The position numbers were made by a program, and so were the translations under genes. The notes below the pieces were generated by a model. That model was not told the DNA's origin, did no database searches, and saw nothing but the letters and a program-made list of their open reading frames with translations. Shown in pieces: positions 54,077-64,000 of a stretch of 64,000 nucleotides of DNA; position 1 is the first letter of the stretch; every line of letters starts with the position of its first letter. This stretch comes from Eustoma russellianum (Eukaryota; Streptophyta; Magnoliopsida; Gentianales; Gentianaceae), in contig AP025062.1 in assembly GCA_036186865.1 (NCBI GenBank), positions 26,806,672 to 26,870,671 of the forward strand. Reading direction: 5' to 3'.

Positions 54077-55728
54077 TGCATGCATAAGTTCTATAATCAA
54101 GTCTAATTATGTTTTGAACTTGTATACATATTTTTGATTACACTGATTTCATTTTTGTGCTTAAGATCGAGCTGTGCATCTCAATCCTACACTTGCATAT
54201 GTATCCCTGTTTCTGATCTTCGTTGTCTGAGACTTGAGTGCAGGTATTTTTAGAAACATGGGTGAAAAAGAACCATCTGTGGCTTACTACTTTCCCTTGG
54301 GAGAATGTCAGAATGAGATTATGAACGCATGGGTACATACCCACAATCTGTTGATCAGGGATGGAGTATCAGTCGTATTTGGGAGGTTATGTAAAACCAC
54401 TTATGTCTTGGTTCTGTAGCTCCTCAGGTGTACACTTCCAGCTTATCTCCTTGTCTTATATACTTCTGTGCTTGTTTAATCTATGTAGTTATTCAGTTGA
54501 ATGTGCATCAGTTCCATGTTTCCCTGCTCCTGAGTATATATTGAGTCTGGAATGTGTTTCTTCCTTCTCCTGTTTATATATATATTCCTGAGTATATATT
54601 CCTGAGTTGAATCTGTTATACTCCTGAGTATATATTGAGTCTGGAATGTGTTTCTTCCTTCTCCTGTTTGATAATAGGACTCGGGGGGAGTTCTGTCATC
54701 TGCATATTGCCATCCTATGCAGTCTAATACATATGTTTTTGCCATTAAAGGGTTGCTAATAACTTGTGTCTGGTGTGTGAGTGTATGGTGATTCCCTGCA
54801 AATGTTGCAGGATGGTTCTTCTTGTTCTTGACCTATCCTCAATCTCTAGGATCTATTTATCTTCTTGTCTAAGGTCTGCTGTCTTACCCTTTTTTTCTCT
54901 CTTTACCTAAGGATTGTCAAGATTTGCTTATACTCATACTGAATGTCAAATATGCATGTATGCTCTGTATAGAGTTTCTTTTCAGAAAAAGGAAAAATGT
55001 GGTTTCCTGTCATGTCAGCCTGCAATTGAATGATAAACTGCTGTAAGGCTAATTTGCTACTATTCATTGTCACTTGAAATAAATATGTCTAGTAGTATGG
55101 TCTGGTTTAAGTGTGTCCATCCATCCTTTATCTGCGTAACAGTGATTTCTTGATCACCAAAATTATGGTTGATATATGGGCCTATTTCTATCTTCACGTG
55201 TTGTTCCTTTGTAGCCGTCATCTGATGCTATCAAAATTTAATCCATGTTTTTGTCTAATAAGAAAGGAACTGTTAATCAAGGGCTTTAGTAACTATTGGC
55301 TTGATTGTTTATCTATATGTGTAACATAAAGTTGTGCAGATTAAGTACACCCACATATTGATATAAGGCATGATGAAGACGGGGCTTACATTTGCCTGTC
55401 TCCTGTCCCTGTGTTTGCATAGGATTCATTTGTTTCTGTAAAATGTTTAGCATAACTGCTATTAATACTCTGTTCTGGGTCCATAATTGTTATATCATCT
55501 TATAGGTTGCTTCTTGTTTATGATCATCTGAGAATAAGCTGTTGGGATTATTGGATAAAACTTATGCAGGACCATCTCATGGTGTTCTCCAACTTTTTGT
55601 TTGAAAAAATTTATGCTAATTATTGAACCTGGTCTGGCACATGATCCTTGCTGAAACTTCAACCAAAGAATGGGTCTCTCTTTGTACATCTGCTTATGGT
55701 CATGGGACCATACCTAATCATACAGGAA
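54077..55728. other. Unclassified region, T-rich and gene-like in composition
   Basis: No domain recognised. A short plus-strand frame near 54241-54360 (YFPLGECQNEIMNAWVHTHN) follows a TTGAGTGCAG acceptor-like site and could be an exon relic. The rest is T-rich like plant intron sequence. A direct duplication of about 49 bp (54530-54578 and 54625-54673, GAGTATATATTGAGTCTGGA core) is present. It could be an untranslated part of element H or the remains of a host gene. Confidence 0.4.
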
Positions 55729-55733
55729 TCTGT

Positions 55734-58417
55734 TGTAGGACATGTATAGCACCACTAGAAGAGGATTGAATATTGAGTGCGGTAATTCAGGTTTTAAAAC
55801 TTTTTAGACCAAATAACTCACTTTTGAAAACAGTTTCTCGTTTCAGATCCTGATTTGAAATAACTAGTTGACTAGGATGTAGACCGCCAAAAATTGTGAA
55901 ATTTGGTGACAGTGTGCTCTCAGATGTTGTTAATGTGTCACAAAAATTTCATAGTAAAATTCTAAGTGTAACCACTTGAAAAACCGTTTTTGCACAGATT
56001 GTGTCAATCTGCCAGAAATTGTGCTCCAAAATGAAAATTTTATTCCTATTAATTAACAATTCAAAATGACCTGAACATTTTATGGTATGACCCTCAAAAT
56101 GTATACTTTAAAGGGTTAAAACATTTTTTCAAAATTCTCATGGTAAGTATGTCAACCACGTTGATGTTCTCAACATTTGCAGATCTGAGAATCAGATTGT
56201 ACTAGTCTCAGAAATATCAACGCTTGACTGACTTATACTTATCCAAATGTGGTTAAACTTGTTCCAAATGAAAGCTCAGATATGTGTCTATGTTTCTGCA
56301 AAAGTTTGTAATTTTTAGAAAATGTTTGCTATTTTTTCTGTGAGTATGAATACATTGCAGAAACCTGAAAACTGAAAGTAAAAGTGCTGAAAGTAAATAA
56401 TACCAAGATTTTTATACTGGTTTGGTTAAACCAACCTACTCCAGTCTTTGAGGATACCTTCCTCGATATTCACTAATCACAAATAATTCCTTGACACAAG
56501 GGTGACTGGAGTTAAACACCAACTCCACCCTTTTACAATCAAACAACCAAAAACAATAACACAAACACCACCACCGAACAAATGAAAGTTTGATCACACC
56601 TTGATCAGCCTTGTACAAGAGATGAACGTATGTTGGTGGTATACACAAAGCATATACAGTATGTGAAAGATATGTATGATAGGCTTGAGGCTAAGAGAAA
56701 GAGAAAAGAATAAGAGAAGAAGAGAACAGTCTTCCTTGATCTTGGAAGAATATGAACTTTGGCTTAGCCTTTCTTGAATCATCTTTCTCCTTTTTATAGT
56801 TGAATGGCCGCCCCCCCTAAGGTTGTTTTCTTCCTTGAATATCCTTGGAAGAATTCTTTGTATGAATGGTGACACAACCTTACTTACTTGGCGAAATATA
56901 ATTGGACGAACGACTTGTCTTTGCCTAGTTGTCACTTCGTTATTGGCCATCTTTAATACATGTTGGCACTCCATAAATGAGCTGGAAATTCAACTTAAAA
57001 ATCTGGAACGCATGCTCAAATACACACATGTTAAGTTTCAATTAATCATGATATGGTTCCGCCACAATTTTGGAAGAAAATTGGAAGTCATTCATGGTAG
57101 AAAATCGGCCAGCATACATGTGCTGAATAATTTTCTGCATGTGTTTTATTTAGAAATGTTTCCTTATGTGTCTTGCCCCCTCTTTAATGTCACCAATCAT
57201 TTATGGCTTATCCTCCACTAATTAAAGTGTCAAACAAGCTCCACTTAGGCTCCAAAAAGTCTGAAATGGCGTGTCATACTTCAGCTGCATGTGCTGAAAT
57301 TGTCTTTTGAAAGTTTGTCACATAATGATGCATAATCTTCACACACATGGTAAAATGCAATCAGCCCTAAATTGATTTTTCTAGAACACTCTAATATGTC
57401 TTGAATGTGTAAAAAAGTGTCTAGATACATGTTACATACGCAACAAAACAGTTCCATGTATGTAGAGGTGTAGAAAGCCGAATTTTCCACTTTCGTCGAT
57501 TACGCGATTTTCTCTGATTAATCTCAAAATTCTTAGACAAATAATATACATTATGTCACAAATAATATACATAAAATAAAGTTAATTTACAGCTCCTATG
57601 GATGAAGAAAAAACACAATGTGCTGAAAAGAATTTGAGTTTGAATTCTCCACAATTCAAGCCAAAATGTGAGTGATTGATGTGTGTAAACATGGTATGAC
57701 TTTGGGGCTGAAATTGACATGTGGAGAACGAATTTTCTTAGTATTTTGAGTGTATATAGGATGGCCATCTTTATATGATAAGCACGTCACATGTGCGTGA
57801 TGGTTCGGTAGTTACCCGATGCGACAATTTTTGGTTTATGGACTCGTGACATGTCGATATAGTTTTTATAACAAGATGACTTGTAATGTATGATATGAGA
57901 CCTGTATATACTCATAAATATGATGTGTATATGGTGGTGTGACGTCGACGTACGTTTATAATATATATATGACGTGTCGGTGGAATATCAGAATATAAGT
58001 ATATAGTTTGTCGTTATAAAAATATGCATATATATATATATATAATTTATATAAGCCGTGTGTATAGGTGTGGAAAGAAAACTTTCTATTCCAAGTTTGT
58101 TTCCAAATAGCTATCTCTAAATATGTCTTCATTTAATGAGCTAGTTAGTTCATCTCCTTAAGCACTTCACTTAATGAACTAGTTACTAGTTAGGTCATTA
58201 ATCATGGCACCTGAAAATAGTACAAGGACAAGGAACATTTGCCATTTGATGTAAGCTTTAATGCTTCATGACACGTTAGCACGACAACATTATATATAAA
58301 CATGTAAAGCATTTTTATCACATACATATATCAAGTAACACTTAATTCATGCATTCTGTAAACAAGTAACATTTAAATAATGCATTTTCAAATCACTCAA
58401 ACCCCGATTTCTCAACA
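55734..58417 (-). repeat. Element E 3' LTR (2684 bp)
   Basis: Plus strand TGTAGGACATG...TTCTCAACA, paired with 59994-62672. It has the altered ACGT box near 57942 and a degenerate palindrome CATGTGCTGAAT...TTCTGCATG near 57117-57143. Confidence 0.92.
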
Positions 58418-58590
58418 ATCTCCCCTTTTGATGATTTGAAAAATAACCTTTATCTATGATTTAAATGTGATTGCTACCCTACAATTATGCATAAATTGAA
58501 AATTTTGAATTTCATAATATCGTGCTATCATGCTCCCCCTTAACTTTATCTCTCTCCCCCCTTTAAATCATGTTTTTCTCTCCCCATTTA
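58418..58590 (-). repeat. Polypurine tracts of element E
   Basis: Plus strand ATCTCCCCTTTTG (58418-58430) adjoins the LTR and is the priming tract. Further CT-rich runs (GCTCCCCCTTA, CTCTCCCCCCTTTAA, CTCTCCCCATTTA) follow to about 58590, matching the repeated tracts of D. Confidence 0.82.
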
Positions 58591-58741
58591 TTTTGTAAAT
58601 CACATCAAAAGAATTAGTAGCAATGGAAAGAAAGAACAATTTATACCATACCGACAGAAATCATGCATTTTTAGTGTGTTATACTCATCATGTATGCTAT
58701 TTTCTTCTATGTCATAGATTCTCATCAAAACCAAAAAAAAA

Positions 58742-58990
58742 TTATGAAATGCCAAACAAGCCGTAGAATAAGTTACTTACCAAGATTACATTGAAGATCT
58801 GCAGGGTCCTTGGGTTTCCGATTGTTCCTTTTCCAATGATCCTTCTTTTGTTATTGTCTCCAAAGGTTACCGATCCACCTTTTGTAACCTTCTTCAATTT
58901 TGAAAACAAGCTCGGTTCTCCCTTCATGTTCCTTGACCAATAACTGTCAAGGAACCATTTATTTGCTACATCTTTCGGTTTATGTGATCC
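58742..58990 (-). pseudogene. pol: Element E protease fragment
   Basis: On the minus strand from 58990: KWFLDSYWSRNMKGEPSLFS, then KVTKGGSVTFGDNNKRRIIG and LQIFNVILVSNLFYGLFGIS. It matches the D protease, but the active-site Gly of DSG is replaced (DSY). It ends near 58742 where pol is deleted; no integrase or RT follows. Confidence 0.85.
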
Positions 58991-59080
58991 CTGCAAAGTG
59001 AACACTCATACAGGTTTATTTTTGGGTCCTTAAGGGTTAGTGATTCAACTCTTCGCAAGAGTACCTTTAGGTACACAAAC
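58991..59080 (-). other. Candidate gag/pol boundary intron, element E (90 nt)
   Basis: Minus strand: CTAA|GTTTGT at 59080 to TTCACTTTGCAG|GGATCA at 58991, with CACTAACCC as a possible branch point. The TGA found in A and D (after AAGAG) is at the homologous place. The length is 90 nt against 97 nt in A and D, while the phase on both sides is kept. Confidence 0.4.
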
Positions 59081-59272
59081 TTAGGTGACCTTTCTTTGTC
59101 TTACAAAAGGTGGTAAGAAAGATGAAGAAGCAATATAATATATTTTAGGAGCATTTCTATTTTGCCTATGGCCAAAATCATCATAGTAAGCATAATGTGA
59201 TTTTCAGTTTTGATATGCATTTCAGTTTGCATGAATAGTTCGTGATCTAGATGCATTAGTGTGATATGAGTG

Positions 59273-59938
59273 TCACATATGCATCAATGGCTTTCTTTCA
59301 TATCTATATGATACATGATTATACTTTTCTTGTGATGAAAAAGAAGGAGTGTGATGAGATATAATGGGTGGTGTGCTAGGCGTCCTCTTAGGCTGTTCAA
59401 TTGTCTTAAAAGAATGCGGTTTCTTAGAAGAAAATAGAACAAAATATGTAGACTTGTTTTGTACCTTATTATCTTCAACGTACCCTAATCTCGTTTTATC
59501 ATTTTTATGATTTTGAGAGGAGATAAGACGATCTAGCATGCAAGTACCCTTATCGAACTGTTTTATCATCTTCTCTAAATCCGCATTTCTTGATTTCAAT
59601 TTGGAAATCTCGGCTTTTGTCTCATTATTTTCAGATGTTAATGATGAAATCTCAGATTTTAATGAATTTTTCATGCAAGACAACTCTTCTTTTAAACTGT
59701 TTAATTGAGATACAAGATTTATGTTGGAAGATTCTAACAATTGCTTGTCTTCAATTAAGCGTTTCTTTTCTTTTGTAAGAGTCTTAGCAAGTTTATGTAA
59801 CTCAAGATATTGAACATACAAATCATGATAGGATGGTTCGGAATCAGAATCAGAATCACAATTTACCTCAACATCAAAAAGTGGAGGCCTTTGGCTTGAC
59901 AAACTTTCTTGCTCGGTTTTATGACTAGTGGATGTCAT
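59273..59938 (-). pseudogene. gag: Element E gag with in-frame deletion of the capsid domain
   Basis: The ATG at 59938 (MTSTSHKTEQESLSSQRPPL) matches the D start. After PLFD the text jumps to VEVNCDSDSDSEPSYHDLYV, the acidic stretch that in D lies more than 1 kb further on, so capsid and zinc knuckle are gone while the frame is kept. The coiled coil is intact (LTKEKKRLIEDKQLLESS, LKSEISSLTSENNETKAEIS), as is part of the basic tail (YNHVSYRYERKPLMHM), where a stop occurs. Confidence 0.9.
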
Positions 59939-59977
59939 CTCACAAAGATTGTTGAATCTTCTTGTAGTGAGTGTTTC

Positions 59978-59991
59978 GGACTCTAATACCA
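59978..59991 (-). other. Primer binding site of element E
   Basis: Minus strand TGGTATTAGAGTCC: the initiator tRNA complement with C to T at the seventh base. Confidence 0.8.
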
Positions 59992-59993
59992 CT

Positions 59994-62215
59994 TGTAGGA
60001 CCTGTACAGAACCACTAGAAGGGGGGTTGAATAGTGAGTGTGGAAAATTCGGTGTTTAAAACTTTTTAGACCAAATAACTCCCTTTTGAAAACAGTTTCT
60101 GATTTTAGATCCTGATTTGAAATAACTAGTTAACCAGGTTGTAGACCTCCAAAAATTGTGAAAGTCGGTGACAATATGCTCTCAGATGTTGTTAATGTGT
60201 CATAAAAATTTCATATTAATATTCTAAGTGTAACCCCTTAAAAAACCATTTTTGCACAGATTTTGTCAATCTGCTAGAAGCTGTGCTCTGAAAGGAAAAT
60301 TTTATTCCTACTAATTGTCAACTCTAAATGACCTGAACATTTTCTGGTATAACCCTCAAGATTCTTACTTTAATGGGTTAAAATAGGTTTTCAAGATTCT
60401 CTTGGTAAGTATGTCAACCACATTGATGTTCTCAACATTTGCAGATCTGAGAATCAGATTGCACTAGTCTCAGAAATATGAACGCTTGACCGACTTGTAC
60501 TTATCCAAATGTAATGAAGCTTGTCCCAAATGAAAGCTTAGATGTTTGGATATGTTTCTGCAAAATTCTGTAATTTTTAGAAAATTTACTATTTTTCTGT
60601 GAGTATGAAAACGATGTAAAAAACTGAAAGTAAAAGTGCTCAAAGTAAATAGCACCAAGATTTTTATACTGGTTCGGTTAAATCAGCCTACTCCAGTCTT
60701 CGAAGACACCTTTCTTGGTATTCACTAATCACAAATAACACCTTGACATAAGGGTGACTAAAGTTAAACACCAACTCTACCCTTTTACAATCAAACAACC
60801 AAAAACAACAACACGAACACCACCACCAAACAAATGAAGGTTTGATCACACCTTGATCAACCTTGTACAAGAGATGAACGTAGGTGGGTGGTATACACAA
60901 ATCCTATACAGTATATGGAAGATATGTTTGATAGGCTTGAGGCTAAGAGCAAGAGAAAAGAATAAGAGAAGAATAGAACAGTCTTACTTGATCTTGGAAG
61001 AATATGAACTTTTGATTAGCCTTGCTTGAATCATCTTCCTCCCTTTTAGAGTTAAATGGCCGCCCTCTAGGGTTGTTTTCTTCCTTGAAAATTGTCTTGA
61101 ATACCCTGAGAAGATTGCTTTGTATAAATTGTCACACATTCTTACTTACTTGGCAAAATATAATTGGATGAACGACTTGTCTTCGCCTAATTGTCACTTC
61201 ATGATTGGCCATCTTTAATCCACGTTGGCACTCCATAAATGAGCTGGAAATTCAACTTAAAAATTTGAAACAGATGCTCAAATACACACATGTTAAGTGT
61301 CAATTAATCATGATATGATTCCTTTATAATTTTGGAAGAAAATTGGAAGTCATTCAAGGTAGAAAATTGGCCAGTATACATGTGCTGAATAATTTTCAGC
61401 ATGTGTTTTATTTTGAAATGTTTCCTTGTGTGTCTTGCCCTCATCAATGTCACCAAACATGTGTGTCTTATCCTCCAGCAATTAAAGTGACAAACAAGCT
61501 CCATCTAGGCTCCAAGATGGCTTAAATGGCATGTCACACCTCATCTGCAAGTGCTGAAATTGTCTTTTGAAAGTTGTCACATGATGATGCACAATCTTCA
61601 TACACATGGTAAATTGCAATCATCCCTAAATTAATCTTTCTAGAACACTCTAATATGTCTTGAATGTGTAAAAAGTGTCTAGATACATGTTACATACACA
61701 CCAAAACCGTCTCATGTATGTAGAGGTGTAGAAAACCAAATTTTGGACTTTCGTCGATTACGCGATTTTTCTCCAATTAATCTCAAAATTCTTAGACATG
61801 TAATATATACTATGTCACATATAATATACATAAAATAAAGTTTATTTTCAGCTCCTATGGCTGAAGGAAAAAATGCCATGTGCTAAAAAGAATTTGAGTT
61901 TGAATTCTCCATAATTCAAGCCAAAATGCGGGTGATTGATGTGTGTAAACATGATATGACTTTGGGGCTGAATTTGTCATGTGGAGCATGACTTTTCTGA
62001 GTATTGGAGTGTATATAGGGTGGCCATCTTTATATGGTAAGTATGTGACATGCGGTGATGGTTCGGTAGTCACCCGATGCGACAATTTTTGGTTTATGGA
62101 CTCATGACATATCGATATAGTTTTTGTAACAAGATGACTTGTAATGTATGATATGAGACCTTTATGTACTCATAAATATGATGTGTATATGTGATGTGAC
62201 GTACGTACGTTTATA

Positions 62216-62248
<33 letters not shown>

Positions 62249-62672
62249 TATATATATATATGACGTGTCAGTGGTACGTCGAAATATAAGTATATAGCTT
62301 GTCGTTATAAAAATATGTGTGCATATATATATATATCTAAAAAATATATATAAGCCGTGTGCATAGGTGTGGAAATAAAACTTTCCATTCCAAGTTTGTT
62401 GCCAAATAGCTCTCTCCAAATATGTCTTCATTTAATGAGCTTAAAAGTTCATCTCCTTAAGCACTTCACTTAATAAACTAGTTTAGTTCATTAATCATGA
62501 CACCTGAAAATAGTATAAAGACAACAAATGTTAGCACGACAACATTATATATAATCATGTAAAGAATTTTTATTATCTACATATATCAAGTAACACTTAA
62601 TTCATGCATTTCGTAAACACATAACATTTAAATCATGCATTTTCAAATCACTCAAACCCCAATTTCTCAACA
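59994..62672 (-). repeat. Element E 5' LTR (2679 bp)
   Basis: Pairs with 55734-58417. It contains ACGTACGTACGT at 62199-62210 and a TA/CA/TA microsatellite at about 62214-62262. Confidence 0.92.
62214..62262. repeat. Compound (TA)n(CA)n(TA)n microsatellite
   Basis: TA, then CA, then TA dinucleotide runs within the E 5' LTR. The equivalent place in the 3' LTR (near 57960) has only a short TA run. Confidence 0.9.
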
Positions 62673-62677
62673 TCTGT

Positions 62678-62847
62678 GTACTCAATCATAGGCCTGCCAT
62701 GAACTTCATACTTAGTAGTTCGCAGGTACTTGTATCCATCCCTTGATAATGTTGGTTTGTCTCATGCATTGCCAGTTCAATCTCATATCATTACTTGGTC
62801 TCTTCTTGGTTTTGAAGTCTGTGTTCTTATTCTATCTGATGGGTCAT
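62678..62847. other. Continuation of unclassified region after element E
   Basis: About 170 bp, T-rich, contiguous with 54077-55728 before E inserted. No domain. Confidence 0.4.
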
Positions 62848-64000
62848 TGTTACAGCCTGGAAAATTCGTTATGTAGTATCAACCTCCAATACCGTAAACA
62901 TAATCTCATAGGTGTACGATTCATTAGCAAATATATCATAAATGTTTGAATCCACACAATAAAAGCTCAAATTAACTTAGTTAGTGACAACTTAAACTAT
63001 TAGTATAAATTAAATCAAAAAGAAATACATGACACAACAATATTATACTACCTTAAATAAAAGAAAATAAAATACATACATGAAAGAAAAAGAAAAGGAA
63101 AATGAAAAAGAAGGTGAAGACAACTTGTCTCACACTTTAAACATTTAGCATAAAAAATATAGCATGCTTAGGAATCTTGTCATAAAACCCATTCATTACA
63201 CCCATACTTGTCTAAAGATTGTCTCCCACCCCATCCCTTCCCATGCTTGGCCGCCCCCCCCACCTTTAGTAAAGAAGGAATTTTTATTTCTTCTTCAACC
63301 CCTCAAATAATACATCTTCAACCAACCAATTTCATCCTATCTTCAAGAAAACCCAAAAACATTCCAACTCCCTCCTTGCACCCTCTTGGCCGAAAGTTAC
63401 TACCCCATCAAGGAGAAGATTTTCTTCTCCTTTCTTCATACCAACATCACTCAAATCAAGTATCAAAAACACTCAATCAACTAAGAAAGATTCAAGAAGG
63501 TTGTAGCATCTAGAATCAAAAGCAATCAAGGTAAGAACTTTATGAAGTCTAAGTTTGATTCTTCTATATACTTAGTTTCATAAGTTGCTCACTAACCCTT
63601 CTTTTAAACCCTAAAAACCATGTATACCTAGGAGGAAGGAAGAAGAACTCTCTTCCAAACCAAGTGAAGGAAACATCTTCTAAGTGTAAGAAAGGTGAAC
63701 CAAGGCAAGTACTCTTCCTAGATCCTTCATGGATTTCAAATTCAATACTTATGTTTATATCAAAAATGGGATCATCATGTAGTATGTTCAAATTTTGTCT
63801 TAAGAGTAAACAAGATCCATGATTGTAAGTGTTATAGGTATACAAATATATATGCCTATAAAAGGCTATATATATATATAATTGAAACATGTATATACAT
63901 ACGGTGAGGAATATATATATATATATATATGGAGATATATATATACGGTTATACATATATATGTATATATACAAATAAACTTTGAACAATGATATGAAAT
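62848..64000 (+). repeat. Possible start of another LTR, running off the window
   Basis: TGTTACAGCCTGGAAAATTC resembles the start of some plant gypsy LTRs. Downstream lie a C-rich/T-rich stretch (63200-63480, CTTGGCCG twice), a donor-like CAAGGTAAGAAC near 63530, and TA-rich repeats from 63840 to the end. With no partner copy in the window the assignment is weak. No coding domain is seen. Confidence 0.25.

Larger units (their letters stand above)
55734..62672 (-). mobile_element. Element E: internally deleted Sirevirus-like copia, minus strand
   Basis: LTRs at 55734-58417 and 59994-62672 with a perfect TCTGT duplication (55729-55733 and 62673-62677). The internal region is only 1576 bp: polypurine tracts, a protease fragment, a candidate intron, a gag fragment lacking the capsid domain, and a primer site. 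LTR ends (TGTTGAG...CCTACA on the minus strand), the coiled-coil gag and the GCAGGGA boundary identify it as a diverged relative of A and D. It could only have moved in trans. Confidence 0.94.

Noticed and set aside
63564..63989. A minus-strand ORF of 141 codons rich in Tyr and Ile
   Set aside because: Half of it is a translation of TA-rich repeats and the rest has no domain.

Overview
This 64 kb window is nuclear DNA of a flowering plant and consists almost entirely of nested and decayed LTR retrotransposons. The evidence is tRNA-iMet type primer binding sites (TGGTATCAGAG), plant-type Ty1/copia and Ty3/gypsy polyproteins, a gypsy element with a second RNase H and an antisense ORF, and AT-rich intergenic sequence. 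I see no intact cellular gene, rRNA or tRNA gene, CRISPR array or bacterial-type feature. Every transposon reading frame is broken.

Layout. (1) 1-2930: copia pol relics in head-to-head orientation. (2) 3129-12083 (+): element A, a Sirevirus-like copia with about 3.03 kb LTRs, target duplication AATCC, and an internal deletion removing the catalytic integrase, RT and RNase H. (3) 12259-23302 (+): element B, a Tat-type Ty3/gypsy with gag, protease, RT, two RNase H domains and integrase, plus a separate antisense gene (22001 down to 19523) with three clear introns. (4) From 24285: the 5' LTR, primer site and leader of copia element H. Its leader received element C (25478-47109, minus strand, target duplication GCTTT), a chromodomain Ty3/gypsy of Tekay type. 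One LTR of C in turn received element D (27691-39228, +, target duplication GATTG), the full-length relative of A. (5) 47240-54071 (+): element G, a short-LTR copia inserted in the same leader. Each of its LTRs is a tandem dimer, and its integrase region carries an unclassified 1.44 kb insertion. (6) 54072-55733 and 62673 onward: unclassified sequence split by element E (55734-62672, minus, target duplication TCTGT), a third and smaller internally deleted relative of A and D. (7) 62848 onward may be the start of another LTR.

How the parts work together. A, D and E belong to one family: D encodes the full set of proteins, while A and E keep LTRs, primer site and polypurine tract but have lost most enzymes, so they could only have moved in trans. 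The most interesting signals are: spliceosomal-type introns in C (a 109 nt one at the gag/protease boundary and a 70 nt one inside RNase H); a candidate intron at the gag/pol boundary of A, D and E that contains a gag stop codon conserved in all three copies; a five-unit hairpin array in the C LTRs with compensatory changes in both arms; an adjacent array of perfect 18 bp palindromes; and regularly spaced 20 bp palindromes in the A/D LTRs. In C and in A/D/E, unspliced RNA would end translation after Gag while spliced RNA would continue into Pol. That is an inference from sequence and needs RNA data.
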